This document shows positions 17,779-26,282 of a stretch of DNA of 64,000 bases, piece by piece. This stretch comes from Clostridiales bacterium (GTDB lineage Bacteria > Bacillota > Clostridia > Saccharofermentanales > Saccharofermentanaceae), in contig JAGCVX010000010.1 of NCBI GenBank assembly GCA_017962145.1, forward strand, positions 97,231-161,230, written 5' to 3'. Made by a program: the position numbers and the translations under genes. Under the pieces are notes generated by a model that was given only the letters and a program-made list of their open reading frames with translations, made no database searches and was not told where the DNA came from. Position 1 is the first letter of the stretch. Every line of letters begins with the position of its first letter.

Positions 17779-18567
17779 ATGTCAACAACGATCAAAGGAT
17801 ATGTACACTCTGTTGAAACGCTCGGTGCCGTAGATGGGCCGGGGCTTCGTTTCGTGCTCTTTTTGCAGGGCTGTCCTTTGCGCTGTAAGTTCTGTCATAA
17901 TCCGGACACCTGGCGTTTTGAAGGTGGGGAAGAAGTGACGGTGAAAGAGCAGGTCAAGCAGATCCTGCGATACAAAAACTACATCAAGAGCGGAGGAGTT
18001 ACGATCTCCGGCGGAGAGCCTCTGCGACAGGCGGAATTTGTTTTGGAGTTGACGCGTGCACTTCATGAAGAAGGGATTCATGTGGCGATCGATACATCCG
18101 GCATCTACTGTGAAGGTGCTGCGCTTGAAGCAGCGATGGAAGCGGATCTGATCCTTCTGGATATCAAGTCTTTTGACAGAGAAAAAGCGAAAGCGCTTAC
18201 CGGGTTTACGACCGACCATGCGTGGCAGCTTTTGGAAGAAAGACAAGCTGCAAATAAGCCTGTATGGATCCGCCATGTTCTGGTTCCGAAAATCACCATC
18301 ATCGACAAAAAAACGGACGGCAGTTCATTTGAAAATGAAGAAGAGTGGAAATCGCAGAACGCTGAACTGGTCGATGGTATGCGTAGACTGAACACTTATT
18401 CATGCATCGAAAGAGTAGACCTTTTGCCCTTCCATAAAATGGGTGAATTTAAGTATGAAGAACTGCATTTTCCATACGAATTAAAAGAAACGCAAGAACC
18501 GGACGAGCAGGCTCTTGCGTTTGCTGAAAAAACTCTTTTAGAAATCCGAAATCCGGATCAGGCGTAA
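17779..18567 (+). CDS. pflA: Pyruvate formate-lyase activating enzyme
   Basis: 262 residues. A radical SAM enzyme with the 4Fe-4S motif C32-x3-C36-x2-C39 (GCPLRCKFCHNPDTW), followed by ISGGEPLRQ and the family's LLDIKSFD block. It abstracts a hydrogen from the glycine at residue 711 of PflB to make the catalytic radical. There is a gap of 95 nt to pflB, containing a terminator-like hairpin. The 3' end overlaps the convergent serine hydrolase gene by 10 nt. No ferredoxin-type extra cysteine clusters are seen, so it is the short PflA type. Confidence 0.96.
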   Translation: MSTTIKGYVHSVETLGAVDGPGLRFVLFLQGCPLRCKFCHNPDTWRFEGGEEVTVKEQVKQILRYKNYIKSGGVTISGGEPLRQAEFVLELTRALHEEGIHVAIDTSGIYCEGAALEAAMEADLILLDIKSFDREKAKALTGFTTDHAWQLLEERQAANKPVWIRHVLVPKITIIDKKTDGSSFENEEEWKSQNAELVDGMRRLNTYSCIERVDLLPFHKMGEFKYEELHFPYELKETQEPDEQALAFAEKTLLEIRNPDQA

Positions 18568-19682
18568 TTCGATACGACGTATTCGTAAATCATGCGGGAA
18601 ACCTCTCGCATGACCTGCTGTGCTGTGACAGCATCGCCGGTTTCTGTCGTAAAGCAAAGTACATAGTCTTCTGTGGCAAAAACGATTCCGATGTCGTTGT
18701 ATGTTTGGTCACGGAAACCTACTTTGTGCGCTACACTGATGTCAGAAGGAACGCCGTCCGCTACACCCCAGTTATATTCGGTGTTGCAAAGGTCGTTGAT
18801 CAGGGGCTGGAAAGCTTCCGGGTTGTTCTGATAGTCCTGATACAGGTGCTGTGCGTACAGAGCCAGGTCAAGTGCGCAGGTTCTGCGTCTTCCGGAAACA
18901 CTGTTTCCGCAGTAATCGGTGTATGTTACCTTCTCGCGATAGTCAACCACGCAGCTGATCGGTTTCATGTAGCTGTTGTTTACGGCATCTTCACCGCCGA
19001 GACGACGCAGAAGCATGTTCGTTGCGCAGTTATCGCTGATCGTGATGGACAGTGTCGAAACCTGCTGCAGTGTGTATTCTGTACCATCTGCGGAATTCTG
19101 GATCGTACCTGTGCCGTATTCCAGATCTCCTTCCGGATAAGGTGCTGCGTTATACGCCATCTTTTCGGAAAGATCGATCTCGCCGGCGGCAACCTTTTCG
19201 TAGAGGTATGTGTTGTAGGCGAGCTTGATGGCACTTGCTGCGATGTACGGCGTAGTCTCTTTATACGCTAAGGTCTCACCGTTGTTGAGGTTGAGGTAGT
19301 AGACCGAGTAGCGGCCGGACTGCTTGCTCAAGTAGTCGTTGACGTTGGCAGAAAGTGCAGCCAGGTTGGCAGCACGGGTCTCTGCATCCACGGTCTGGAC
19401 CGCGGTACTTGTTGCTGCCGGTTCCGTTGTATCAGATGGATCTGCGGAAGGATCCGAGATGATATTTCCGGATGCATCGGTCAGAACAGAAGAGGAAGCG
19501 TCGGTCGTGGCTTTGACAGAATTTTTGCCTTTTCCCATGAGTTTTGTAATAAAAACGATATCTAAAATGACGCAGAGCATGCATACAAAAAGACAGACTA
19601 CCACGAAGATTCTGCGTCTGTCATTACCACTCCTGCGCCGGTTGCTGTAAATGTTATAATTCGAGCCGGACGAGTGTTTCAC
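18558..19682 (-). CDS. Membrane-anchored serine hydrolase of the class A beta-lactamase fold
   Basis: 374 residues from a GTG at 19682 placed 9 nt after AAGGAG; a longer frame from a TTG would put that ribosome site inside the gene. A basic cytoplasmic stretch (NRRRSGNDRRR), one transmembrane segment (about residues 26-47), a Ser/Thr/Asp-rich linker, then a catalytic domain. Motifs: SAIK with Ser150 and Lys153, SDN at 216-218 and HKVG at 319-322, i.e. the SxxK, SDN and KTG-like boxes of class A beta-lactamases and related peptidases. Whether it hydrolyses beta-lactams or cell-wall peptides cannot be told; no clear Glu166 Omega-loop is evident to me, which favours a peptidase-like or other role. 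Confidence 0.8.
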   Translation of the reverse strand: MKHSSGSNYNIYSNRRRSGNDRRRIFVVVCLFVCMLCVILDIVFITKLMGKGKNSVKATTDASSSVLTDASGNIISDPSADPSDTTEPAATSTAVQTVDAETRAANLAALSANVNDYLSKQSGRYSVYYLNLNNGETLAYKETTPYIAASAIKLAYNTYLYEKVAAGEIDLSEKMAYNAAPYPEGDLEYGTGTIQNSADGTEYTLQQVSTLSITISDNCATNMLLRRLGGEDAVNNSYMKPISCVVDYREKVTYTDYCGNSVSGRRRTCALDLALYAQHLYQDYQNNPEAFQPLINDLCNTEYNWGVADGVPSDISVAHKVGFRDQTYNDIGIVFATEDYVLCFTTETGDAVTAQQVMREVSRMIYEYVVSNYA

Positions 19683-19821
19683 TTTGAAATTCTCCTTATA
19701 TATACGGTGCGGCAAAGCCGCGTAACTGCTATTAATGTGAAATCAGTATAGCATCGTAAAGTTACGATTCGATTTGCTTATTGTAACAAGACATATACAT
19801 AAAGGGCAAGTTAGGATTTCT

Positions 19822-21093
19822 TTAGTGTTCGCTGATATTCCTAGAAAGATGGACTTCTGCGGTCGACAGGACATCCTGAAGAGACTGTTCGGATGAGTTT
19901 CTTGTAGCAAATCCGGTGTGCACGCGAAGCGGGATGCCGTTGACGGTAACGCCGGTGAATTCGAGCTTGCAGATGTTGGCCAGCGCCTCGGCGGTCGGAG
20001 TATCAGTATGCGGCAGAAGTACGATAAATTCGTCACTTCCCCATCTGGCAACAAAACCGTTATCCTTGATGGCTTTTGTCATGATCTCACCGACCTTGAT
20101 CAGGAGGTTGTCGCCCGTCTGACGGCCGTAATTTTCGTTGATCTGATGCATGCCGTGAATGTCTACGACGATGAGGCTGTATGGCGTGATATCTTCACGT
20201 TCGGCCTGCGCAAAAACGTCTTCGCAGTACACACGGTTGTAAAGTTTTGTCAGAGGATCGTGGTAACTCAGGAAGAGGTTTTTATTCTGCGACTGTTTCA
20301 AAGAAGTGATATTCGTCGTGAAACAGGAAACACCGAGGATCTCGCGGTTTTCGTTCAGGATCGGCGCGTAATAAGTCTGCCAGTAAGTGGCAGTCATATC
20401 GTTGTCCCCGTATTTTTCTACATGCGATACATATTCACCGTTCAAAGCCTGTTTTAAGATGGCTTCGGTGTTTTTACGCACTTCTTCATCTTCGATCATG
20501 TCCAGAATGCCCATGCCGACATTGATCTCCTGGTGCCACATACGCAGCATCGAGTACTTGTGACGGTTGTTAAAAGACGTATACTTGAGATCTTTATCGA
20601 GCGTATAGACCAGCATATCCGGGATCGTTTCCATCATGGAACTCTGGATCGCACGCCACTGGGTCGATGCTTCGCTTTGCTTTTTCATCTCCTGTTTGAG
20701 TTGATAGTTGTTTGCAAACTGAGAACTGAGAAGATGGTACATCAAGCCGGCAAGCAGGATCACGTAGATGCTGTCTTTGAGAAGAAAGATCAGCAGTGTG
20801 CTGCGCGAGATATCTCTGACCGAAGCTACGATCGTGTGGGAGATGACGATATAGAGGATCGTGATGAAAACAAAGAAAAAAGCGGAAAGGATACTGCTTC
20901 GCACAAACGGCAGAGAGATCTTCTGCCAAAAGCTCATATTCTTTTCTTCCTTTTCGGAGGGTTCTTCTTTTTCAGACGGTTTCTTTGCGTCGGCAGAGTC
21001 GGAAAGGCGGGTCTTTGACGCAGAAATATCGGGATCGTTCTCGTTGAATCCCGCTTCCTGACGTAACTTCTTCAGATCGTCTTTATAGGTCAT
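19822..21093 (-). CDS. Membrane PAS-GGDEF protein with a GSDEF signature
   Basis: 423 residues. A charged N-terminal region (PSEKEEPSEKEEK) is followed by two transmembrane segments (about 60-80 and 100-120), a PAS-like sensor domain (residues 145-255) and a GGDEF domain beginning DPLTKLYNR. The catalytic signature reads GSDEF rather than GGDEF, and the RxxD inhibitory site is absent. Some GSDEF proteins are active and others only bind GTP or c-di-GMP, so activity is uncertain. On the minus strand an extended -10 element (TGCTATAAT, 21170-21162) lies about 70 nt upstream, so it is probably a single-gene unit. Confidence 0.85.
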   Translation of the reverse strand: MTYKDDLKKLRQEAGFNENDPDISASKTRLSDSADAKKPSEKEEPSEKEEKNMSFWQKISLPFVRSSILSAFFFVFITILYIVISHTIVASVRDISRSTLLIFLLKDSIYVILLAGLMYHLLSSQFANNYQLKQEMKKQSEASTQWRAIQSSMMETIPDMLVYTLDKDLKYTSFNNRHKYSMLRMWHQEINVGMGILDMIEDEEVRKNTEAILKQALNGEYVSHVEKYGDNDMTATYWQTYYAPILNENREILGVSCFTTNITSLKQSQNKNLFLSYHDPLTKLYNRVYCEDVFAQAEREDITPYSLIVVDIHGMHQINENYGRQTGDNLLIKVGEIMTKAIKDNGFVARWGSDEFIVLLPHTDTPTAEALANICKLEFTGVTVNGIPLRVHTGFATRNSSEQSLQDVLSTAEVHLSRNISEH

Positions 21094-21161
21094 TGCCGCC
21101 TCGCTGCCGGGACACGGAAATTTGAGGCTTTTCGGCCTTCTATCGCGTCCGCTTTCTTCTC

Positions 21162-21170
21162 ATTATAGCA
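21162..21170 (-). promoter_or_regulatory. Extended -10 element for the PAS-GGDEF gene
   Basis: TGCTATAAT on the minus strand; no good -35 box is visible, as is allowed for extended -10 promoters. Confidence 0.5.
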
Positions 21171-21230
21171 TATCGGGGCGCCAAAGCACGCCGGATACGT
21201 AAGATATCCGCCCGCGAGCTTGCATTTTCC

Positions 21231-21259
21231 TTGACACTTTATAGTCCATCTGCTAATAT
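21231..21259 (+). promoter_or_regulatory. Strong promoter of the SCIFF locus
   Basis: A perfect TTGACA at 21231-21236 and TAATAT at 21254-21259, spacer 17 nt, with the SCIFF start 33 nt further on. Confidence 0.85.
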
Positions 21260-21292
21260 TCAGGTAGCATTTTAAGAAAGAGGTATACTTTC

Positions 21293-21439
21293 ATGGAGCA
21301 TATTAAGACAATTGAGACACGTAACCTTTGCGAGAGCGCTAAGAACGGCGGTTGCGGCGAGTGCCAGACATCCTGCCAGTCTGCTTGCAAGACTTCCTGC
21401 GGTATTGCAAATCAGCAGTGCGAGAACAGCAATAAGTAA
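21293..21439 (+). CDS. scfA: SCIFF peptide precursor (six-cysteine peptide family), with an extra cysteine
   Basis: 48 codons. The second half holds the family's cysteine spacing: C21, C24, C28, C32, C36 and C43 (GGCGECQTSC, QSACKTSC). SCIFF is a near-universal ribosomal peptide of Clostridia; its radical SAM partner makes a thioether crosslink, reported for homologues between Cys32 and Thr37. Two features are odd here: an additional Cys at 13, and Gly at 37 where the acceptor Thr is expected (SCGIANQQC). A strong promoter and terminator bracket it and the maturase gene follows, which makes the identification secure. It is too short for ordinary gene callers. Confidence 0.95.
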   Translation: MEHIKTIETRNLCESAKNGGCGECQTSCQSACKTSCGIANQQCENSNK

Positions 21440-21467
21440 TTCCGCTCTGTAATTCGGTAAAAAGAAC

Positions 21468-21504
21468 AGCTGTCTTTGGGTCTTTGCGCAAAGACAGCTT
21501 TTTT
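21468..21504 (+). terminator. Terminator/attenuator between SCIFF precursor and maturase
   Basis: An 11-bp perfect stem (21468-21478 with 21489-21499) followed by T residues up to 21504, only 12 nt before the maturase ATG. Read-through would give much more precursor than enzyme. Confidence 0.88.
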
Positions 21505-21515
21505 ATGAGGTTTTT

Positions 21516-22952
21516 ATGATTCATCAATATCAACTTGGCGGCTATAACATCGTGCTGGACGTATGCTCCGGTGCACTTCACGTCGTAGACGAACTCACCT
21601 ATGATCTGATCGAGGGGATCGCCGCGGCGGAAGAGACATTTACGGACGCATCTTCAGATGCGGCGGCACCGGCTCTTCGCGAGAAACTCGTATCCTCGAT
21701 GCAGGACAAATATGCCGGTACCGAGATGGGCAAAAAGGAAGAGATCGAAGAGTGCTACGAGCAGATCCTCGGCTTGATCCGTACGGGAAAGCTTTTCACA
21801 AAGGATACCTATGAGCCGATGGCCGGCGAGCTGAAGGCGAGAACATCCGGTGTAGTGAAGGCACTTTGCCTGCATATCGCGCACACCTGTAATCTCAACT
21901 GCTCTTACTGCTTTGCGTCCCAGGGCAAATACCACGGTGAGCGTGCGGTCATGAGCCTTGAAGTCGGAAAGCGAGCACTGGATTTCTTGATCGAAAATTC
22001 CGGCTCTCGTCATAACCTCGAAGTTGACTTTTTCGGCGGCGAACCGCTGATGAATTTTGAAGTGGTAAAAGAGCTGGTAGCGTATGCCAGATCTATCGAA
22101 AAACAGCATAACAAAAACTTCCGTTTTACACTGACGACAAACGGCGTTCTGGTCGATGACGATGTCATCGATTTTGCCAACAGAGAATGCAGCAATGTCG
22201 TGCTTTCTCTCGACGGAAGAAAAGAAGTACATGACCGTTATCGTGTGGACTTTGCGGGCAATGGAAGCTGGGAAAAGATCGTTCCGAAATTCCAGAAATT
22301 CGTGAAGGCGAGAGACGGGAAAAACTACTATATGCGCGGCACATTTACACACGCAAATCCGGACTTTCTCGAGGACATCAAAGTCATGCTCGATCTGGGC
22401 TTTACCGAGCTCAGTATGGAACCGGTCGTATGCGGCGAAGATGATCCTGCGCGCCTGACGGAAGAGGATCTTCCGATCGTACTTCAGCAGTACGAGAAAC
22501 TGGCCGAACTCATGATCGAGCGCGACAAGGAAGGCAAGCCTTTCACGTTCTACCATTACATGATCGATCTCAAGGGCGGTCCCTGCATCTACAAGCGCAT
22601 TTCCGGCTGTGGTTCCGGAACCGAGTATATGGCCGTTACACCGTGGGGTGACCTCTATCCGTGTCACCAGTTTGTCGGTGAGGAAAAGTTCCTTCTCGGA
22701 AATATCTATGACGGCGTGAAAAACACGAGCATCCAGGATGATTTTGCGGCATGTAATGTCTATGCCAGAGAAGAGTGCAGAAACTGCTGGGCACGTCTTT
22801 ACTGTTCCGGCGGCTGCGCGGCCAATGCGTACCACGCAACAGGCTCTGTCCGCGGTGTGTATAAGTACGGCTGCGAGCTCTTTAAGAAGCGTATCGAATG
22901 TGCTTTGATGGTTGCGATCAACAGGGAATTTTCTGCTTCGGAGAATCAGTAA
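21516..22952 (+). CDS. scfB: SCIFF maturase, radical SAM/SPASM enzyme
   Basis: 478 residues. N-terminal peptide-binding (RRE-like) region of about 110 residues, radical SAM core with C125-x3-C129-x2-C132 (CNLNCSYC) and FFGGEPLMNFE, and a C-terminal SPASM domain with many cysteines (CGSG, PCHQFVGEE, ECRNCWARLYCSGGC, YGCELF) for auxiliary iron-sulfur clusters. This is the specific maturase family that pairs with SCIFF. The ATG at 21516 lies 5 nt after TGAGG. Transcription depends on read-through of the terminator at 21468-21504 or on an unseen promoter. Confidence 0.96.
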   Translation: MIHQYQLGGYNIVLDVCSGALHVVDELTYDLIEGIAAAEETFTDASSDAAAPALREKLVSSMQDKYAGTEMGKKEEIEECYEQILGLIRTGKLFTKDTYEPMAGELKARTSGVVKALCLHIAHTCNLNCSYCFASQGKYHGERAVMSLEVGKRALDFLIENSGSRHNLEVDFFGGEPLMNFEVVKELVAYARSIEKQHNKNFRFTLTTNGVLVDDDVIDFANRECSNVVLSLDGRKEVHDRYRVDFAGNGSWEKIVPKFQKFVKARDGKNYYMRGTFTHANPDFLEDIKVMLDLGFTELSMEPVVCGEDDPARLTEEDLPIVLQQYEKLAELMIERDKEGKPFTFYHYMIDLKGGPCIYKRISGCGSGTEYMAVTPWGDLYPCHQFVGEEKFLLGNIYDGVKNTSIQDDFAACNVYAREECRNCWARLYCSGGCAANAYHATGSVRGVYKYGCELFKKRIECALMVAINREFSASENQ

Positions 22953-22988
22953 ACTTGTGCGTCAGATGACGCGAAAGGAGGCGGACAC

Positions 22989-24293
22989 GTGAACACACCG
23001 ATCTGTGATTTTGTCAGAGATTATGCGCAAAGTGGCACGGTCCGCATGCACATGCCCGGACACAAAGGCACTACGGAATCCACGCTTCTGGATATTACGG
23101 AGATCGAGGGTGCCGATGAGCTTTTTCATCCGCATGGCATCATCGCAGAAAGCGAGAAGAACGCATCCGAACTTTTCGGCTGTCCGACATATTATTCCAC
23201 TGAAGGCTCTTCGCTTTGTATCCGTTCGATGATGCATCTTTGCATGCTTCGAAGAGAAGGAAGAAAGCAGGTCCTGGCCGCGAGAAACGCGCATTTTGCA
23301 TTCGTTACCGCTGCGGCGCTTCTGGATCTGGAAGTGACGTGGATCTTGCCGAAAGGAAGTACTTCGCTTTCGCTTCCGATCACTTCCGATGATGTGGAAA
23401 ATGCACTTTCTTCGATGAACGAAAAACCTGTCTGCGTCTATCTTACTTCGCCGGATTATCCCGGACATATGCCGGATATTTCTTCGATCGCAGAGGTGTG
23501 CCACAAGTATGGTGTGCCGCTTGCCGTGGATAATGCGCATGGCGCGTATCTTCGTTTTCTTTCTCCGTCTTTGCATCCGATGGATCAGGGTGCGGATCTG
23601 TGCTGTGATTCTGCGCACAAAACTCTTCCGGTCCTGACCGGCGGCGCGTATCTGCACACAAAAGAAGCGTTTTCTCATGTAAAAGACAGCATGGCTTTAT
23701 TTGCGTCAACGAGTCCTTCCTGGCTGATTCTTCAGTCTCTGGATGCGGTGAATGCATGGCTTTTTGATCATGCGGAAAGTATAAAGAAAACAGCTGAAAA
23801 AGTTTCTGCTGCTCGAAATGAACTGGAGCATTTCGGATGGTGTTTTTATGGGGAAGAACCCATGAAGATCACGATCCTCGGAAAGCCCTATGGATACGAA
23901 GGAACCGAGCTTGCGAAGATCCTTCGGAAAAACCTCATCGAACCGGAATTTTCCGATCCGGATATGGTGGTGTTGATGGTGTCTTCCGAGACGAGTGAGG
24001 AGGATATGAAACGAGTCAAAGAAGTGCTGGAATCGATTCCGAAACGAGATGCGATTTCTGATTTTGAAACATGTATCGCTCTTCCTGAAAAAGTGATGTC
24101 GATCCGAGAGGCGAGCATGTCTCCTTTTGACGTCCTGGATCTGGAAAATGCGGAAGGCCGGATCGCGGCTCTGATGAGCTGTTCCTGTCCGCCGGCAGTA
24201 CCGGTCATCATGCCGGGAGAAAGAATTGATGCTTCGCATATCGAGATGCTGCGGTATTATGGATATAGTGATTGCAAAGTCGTAAAGACGTAA
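22989..24293 (+). CDS. Orn/Lys/Arg decarboxylase family protein (PLP-dependent), GTG start
   Basis: 434 residues from a GTG behind AAAGGAGG. Family blocks: MHMPGHKGT at the N-terminus, SEGSSLCIRSMM-type region, LAVDNAHGAYLRF, and the PLP lysine in DSAHKTLPVLTGGAYLH. Such enzymes decarboxylate arginine, lysine or ornithine for polyamine synthesis; the Bacillus SpeA/YaaO-type enzyme is about 480 residues, so this copy is slightly short in its C-terminal domain. The substrate cannot be assigned. It follows scfB by 36 nt and precedes the esterase by 17 nt. Confidence 0.88.
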   Translation: MNTPICDFVRDYAQSGTVRMHMPGHKGTTESTLLDITEIEGADELFHPHGIIAESEKNASELFGCPTYYSTEGSSLCIRSMMHLCMLRREGRKQVLAARNAHFAFVTAAALLDLEVTWILPKGSTSLSLPITSDDVENALSSMNEKPVCVYLTSPDYPGHMPDISSIAEVCHKYGVPLAVDNAHGAYLRFLSPSLHPMDQGADLCCDSAHKTLPVLTGGAYLHTKEAFSHVKDSMALFASTSPSWLILQSLDAVNAWLFDHAESIKKTAEKVSAARNELEHFGWCFYGEEPMKITILGKPYGYEGTELAKILRKNLIEPEFSDPDMVVLMVSSETSEEDMKRVKEVLESIPKRDAISDFETCIALPEKVMSIREASMSPFDVLDLENAEGRIAALMSCSCPPAVPVIMPGERIDASHIEMLRYYGYSDCKVVKT

Positions 24294-24310
24294 GAGATCT
24301 GGAAGGGCAT

Positions 24311-25282
24311 ATGAAGACATTTCGCGAAGATGTATGGAAAGCAGAAGAATACCACTATGAGGCGGCATACGGATTCATTCCGAATCTGATGACCTATCTT
24401 CACGATGACGAGGAAACGCGTCCCTGCATGATCGTTGTTCCAGGTGGCGGATACTGTATGGTCGTTCCGCCGGAAGGCGAATCTGTTGCAAAAGAATTCT
24501 ATAACCGCGGCATGAATACGTTCGTGTTCACATACACGACGGATATTACCATGTCCGTTCCTCTTAAGACCCAGCCTCTGATGGATATTTCCCGTGCCGT
24601 ACGTTATGTCAGAAAGAACGCTGCACGTTTTTGCATCGATCCGGAAAAGATCGTCATCTGCGGCTTTTCTGCCGGCGCACATGTATGCGCGACACTGGGC
24701 GTGCATTTTGATTATGCGGTCGATCCGGATCCGGAAATGAAGGAAATCTCGAACCGTCCGGATGCCATGATCCTCAGTTATCCTGTCATCACCGCGGGTG
24801 AGTTTACACATGAATACTCGATCCAGACGCTCGTCGGAAAAGACGCGCCGGCTGTGGAAAAAGACTTTTTCTCTTTGGAAAAACATGTATCCGAAACGAC
24901 GCCTCCGAGCTTTATCTGGCAGACCGTAGAAGATAATCTGGTACCGGTTGAAAACAGTATGCTGTTTGCGCAGCAGTGCCGTGCACAGGGCGTCCCGTAT
25001 GCCTACTATGCATTCCCGCACGGCTGGCACGGATTATCTGTTCATACCGATTCCTGGAGAAAAGGAGAGTTCGGCGAACCGTATACCATGGAGCAGGTTA
25101 TGCGTGCGGTCGAGGCCGTCAAAGCCGGAAACGGCGTTCGCGTGTCCGAACAGCGCAAAGCAGAACTTATCGAGCAGTTCTCACAGGAACCGTCGATGCC
25201 GGAAGGGGAAGCGCCGAAGTTCGAAGATGTGGCTATGTGGCCGGATCTCGCTTCTGCCTGGATGAAGTCGCTCTGGAAATGA
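24311..25282 (+). CDS. Alpha/beta-hydrolase, acetyl-esterase-like
   Basis: 323 residues starting at an ATG 4 nt after GGAAGGG; a longer frame overlapping the decarboxylase is not supported. Alpha/beta-hydrolase signs: oxyanion motif GGGYCMVVPPEGE, nucleophile elbow GFSAGAH (Ser in GxSxG), an acidic residue in the VEDNLVPVENS region and the catalytic His in FPHGWHGLS. The closest type is BD-FAE/acetylxylan-esterase proteins acting on acylated sugars. No signal peptide, so cytosolic. Probably the last gene of the scf operon; it ends 6 nt before the convergent YdcF-like gene. Confidence 0.85.
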   Translation: MKTFREDVWKAEEYHYEAAYGFIPNLMTYLHDDEETRPCMIVVPGGGYCMVVPPEGESVAKEFYNRGMNTFVFTYTTDITMSVPLKTQPLMDISRAVRYVRKNAARFCIDPEKIVICGFSAGAHVCATLGVHFDYAVDPDPEMKEISNRPDAMILSYPVITAGEFTHEYSIQTLVGKDAPAVEKDFFSLEKHVSETTPPSFIWQTVEDNLVPVENSMLFAQQCRAQGVPYAYYAFPHGWHGLSVHTDSWRKGEFGEPYTMEQVMRAVEAVKAGNGVRVSEQRKAELIEQFSQEPSMPEGEAPKFEDVAMWPDLASAWMKSLWK

Positions 25283-25288
25283 ACTGAA

Positions 25289-26080
25289 TCAGAAAACGAA
25301 CTGATACAGTATCCCGTATAATTCGCGCAGATAAAAAGACGGAAGGAGCCACCACGGTGTGCCTGCTCCGATGCCACCGCACGGGATCGAAAGATCGGAT
25401 GCGATGACCTGCGCGCGGAATTCGTGCCAGGAGTTGGTGATAAGAAGTGCAGTGTCACCGAGATCTTCTTTTTCCATGATCTCTTTACTGAACTGAAGGT
25501 TTTCTCTTGTCGATGTGGAGCGGTCTTCCATATAGATCCGCGATTCTTCGATACCCATTTTAACGAGCTCGTCGTGCATACATTTTGCTTCAGAGATCGC
25601 TTCGTCGGAGCCTTTTCCGCCGGACACGATACAGCTGCATTCCGGATGGGCGATGAGGTATTCATATGCGGTGTCGATACGCTCCTGCAAAAGCATGCTC
25701 GGCGCACCATTTCGAACCTGACAGCCAAGTACGATCACGACAGGCGGACGGGAAGACGACGGTGCATTTCGATTGGCATGTGTACACATCAGGACCGTTT
25801 CCGTGATCGCGGTAAGAAGGATCAGCATAGAAAGGATCAAAACGATTATCTGCACTTTCTTTCCCGCGCCTTTCTTTTCCCACACGCGCTTCATGCTTTT
25901 GTGGAATGACGGCATGAAAAGTGCATAGAAAAGAACCAGAAAACCCAGAACGATCCCGGTGAAACTTCCGATATTTCGGCTCGCGCCGGAAACAAAAAGC
26001 GAGATAAATCCGAACAGCCACAAAGCTGCGCCGGCGCCTAACACGATCCGTATGAGAACTGGTACTGCTTTTTTATTCAT
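25289..26080 (-). CDS. YdcF/ElyC-family (DUF218) membrane protein
   Basis: 263 residues. The N-terminal ~100 residues contain three or four transmembrane segments; the C-terminal part is a DUF218 domain starting VVIVLGCQVRNGAPS, with CIVSGGKGSDE, MEDRSTSTRENLQFS and ITNSWHEFRA. These motifs (GxG, Arg, STxTxEN, H..R) are typical of YdcF/ElyC/SanA, implicated in envelope biogenesis in other bacteria. The start follows AAGAGGAG. It lies downstream of feoB beyond a terminator, so it probably has its own promoter. Confidence 0.85.
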   Translation of the reverse strand: MNKKAVPVLIRIVLGAGAALWLFGFISLFVSGASRNIGSFTGIVLGFLVLFYALFMPSFHKSMKRVWEKKGAGKKVQIIVLILSMLILLTAITETVLMCTHANRNAPSSSRPPVVIVLGCQVRNGAPSMLLQERIDTAYEYLIAHPECSCIVSGGKGSDEAISEAKCMHDELVKMGIEESRIYMEDRSTSTRENLQFSKEIMEKEDLGDTALLITNSWHEFRAQVIASDLSIPCGGIGAGTPWWLLPSFYLRELYGILYQFVF

Positions 26081-26174
26081 GCGCTCCTCTTGAAATGCTT
26101 GATCCGATATCCATTATCCTATCACAAGATTCCTGTTTCGAAAGTGACGTTTCCGTTACCCATGCTGATTTATC

Positions 26175-26214
26175 GAAAAAGAAACGGCAGACGGGAAAAG
26201 TCCGACTGCCGTTT
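26175..26214 (-). terminator. Intrinsic terminator of the feo operon
   Basis: On the minus strand AAACGGCAG (26214-26206) pairs with CTGCCGTTT (26190-26182) with further inner pairs, followed by a T-rich run. Confidence 0.85.
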
Positions 26215-26282
26215 CAAGACCAAAGAAAAAGTGTATATAGGAGGGGAGTCAGTTCCGGTCTGTTTCTTGTGGAAGCAAGAAA

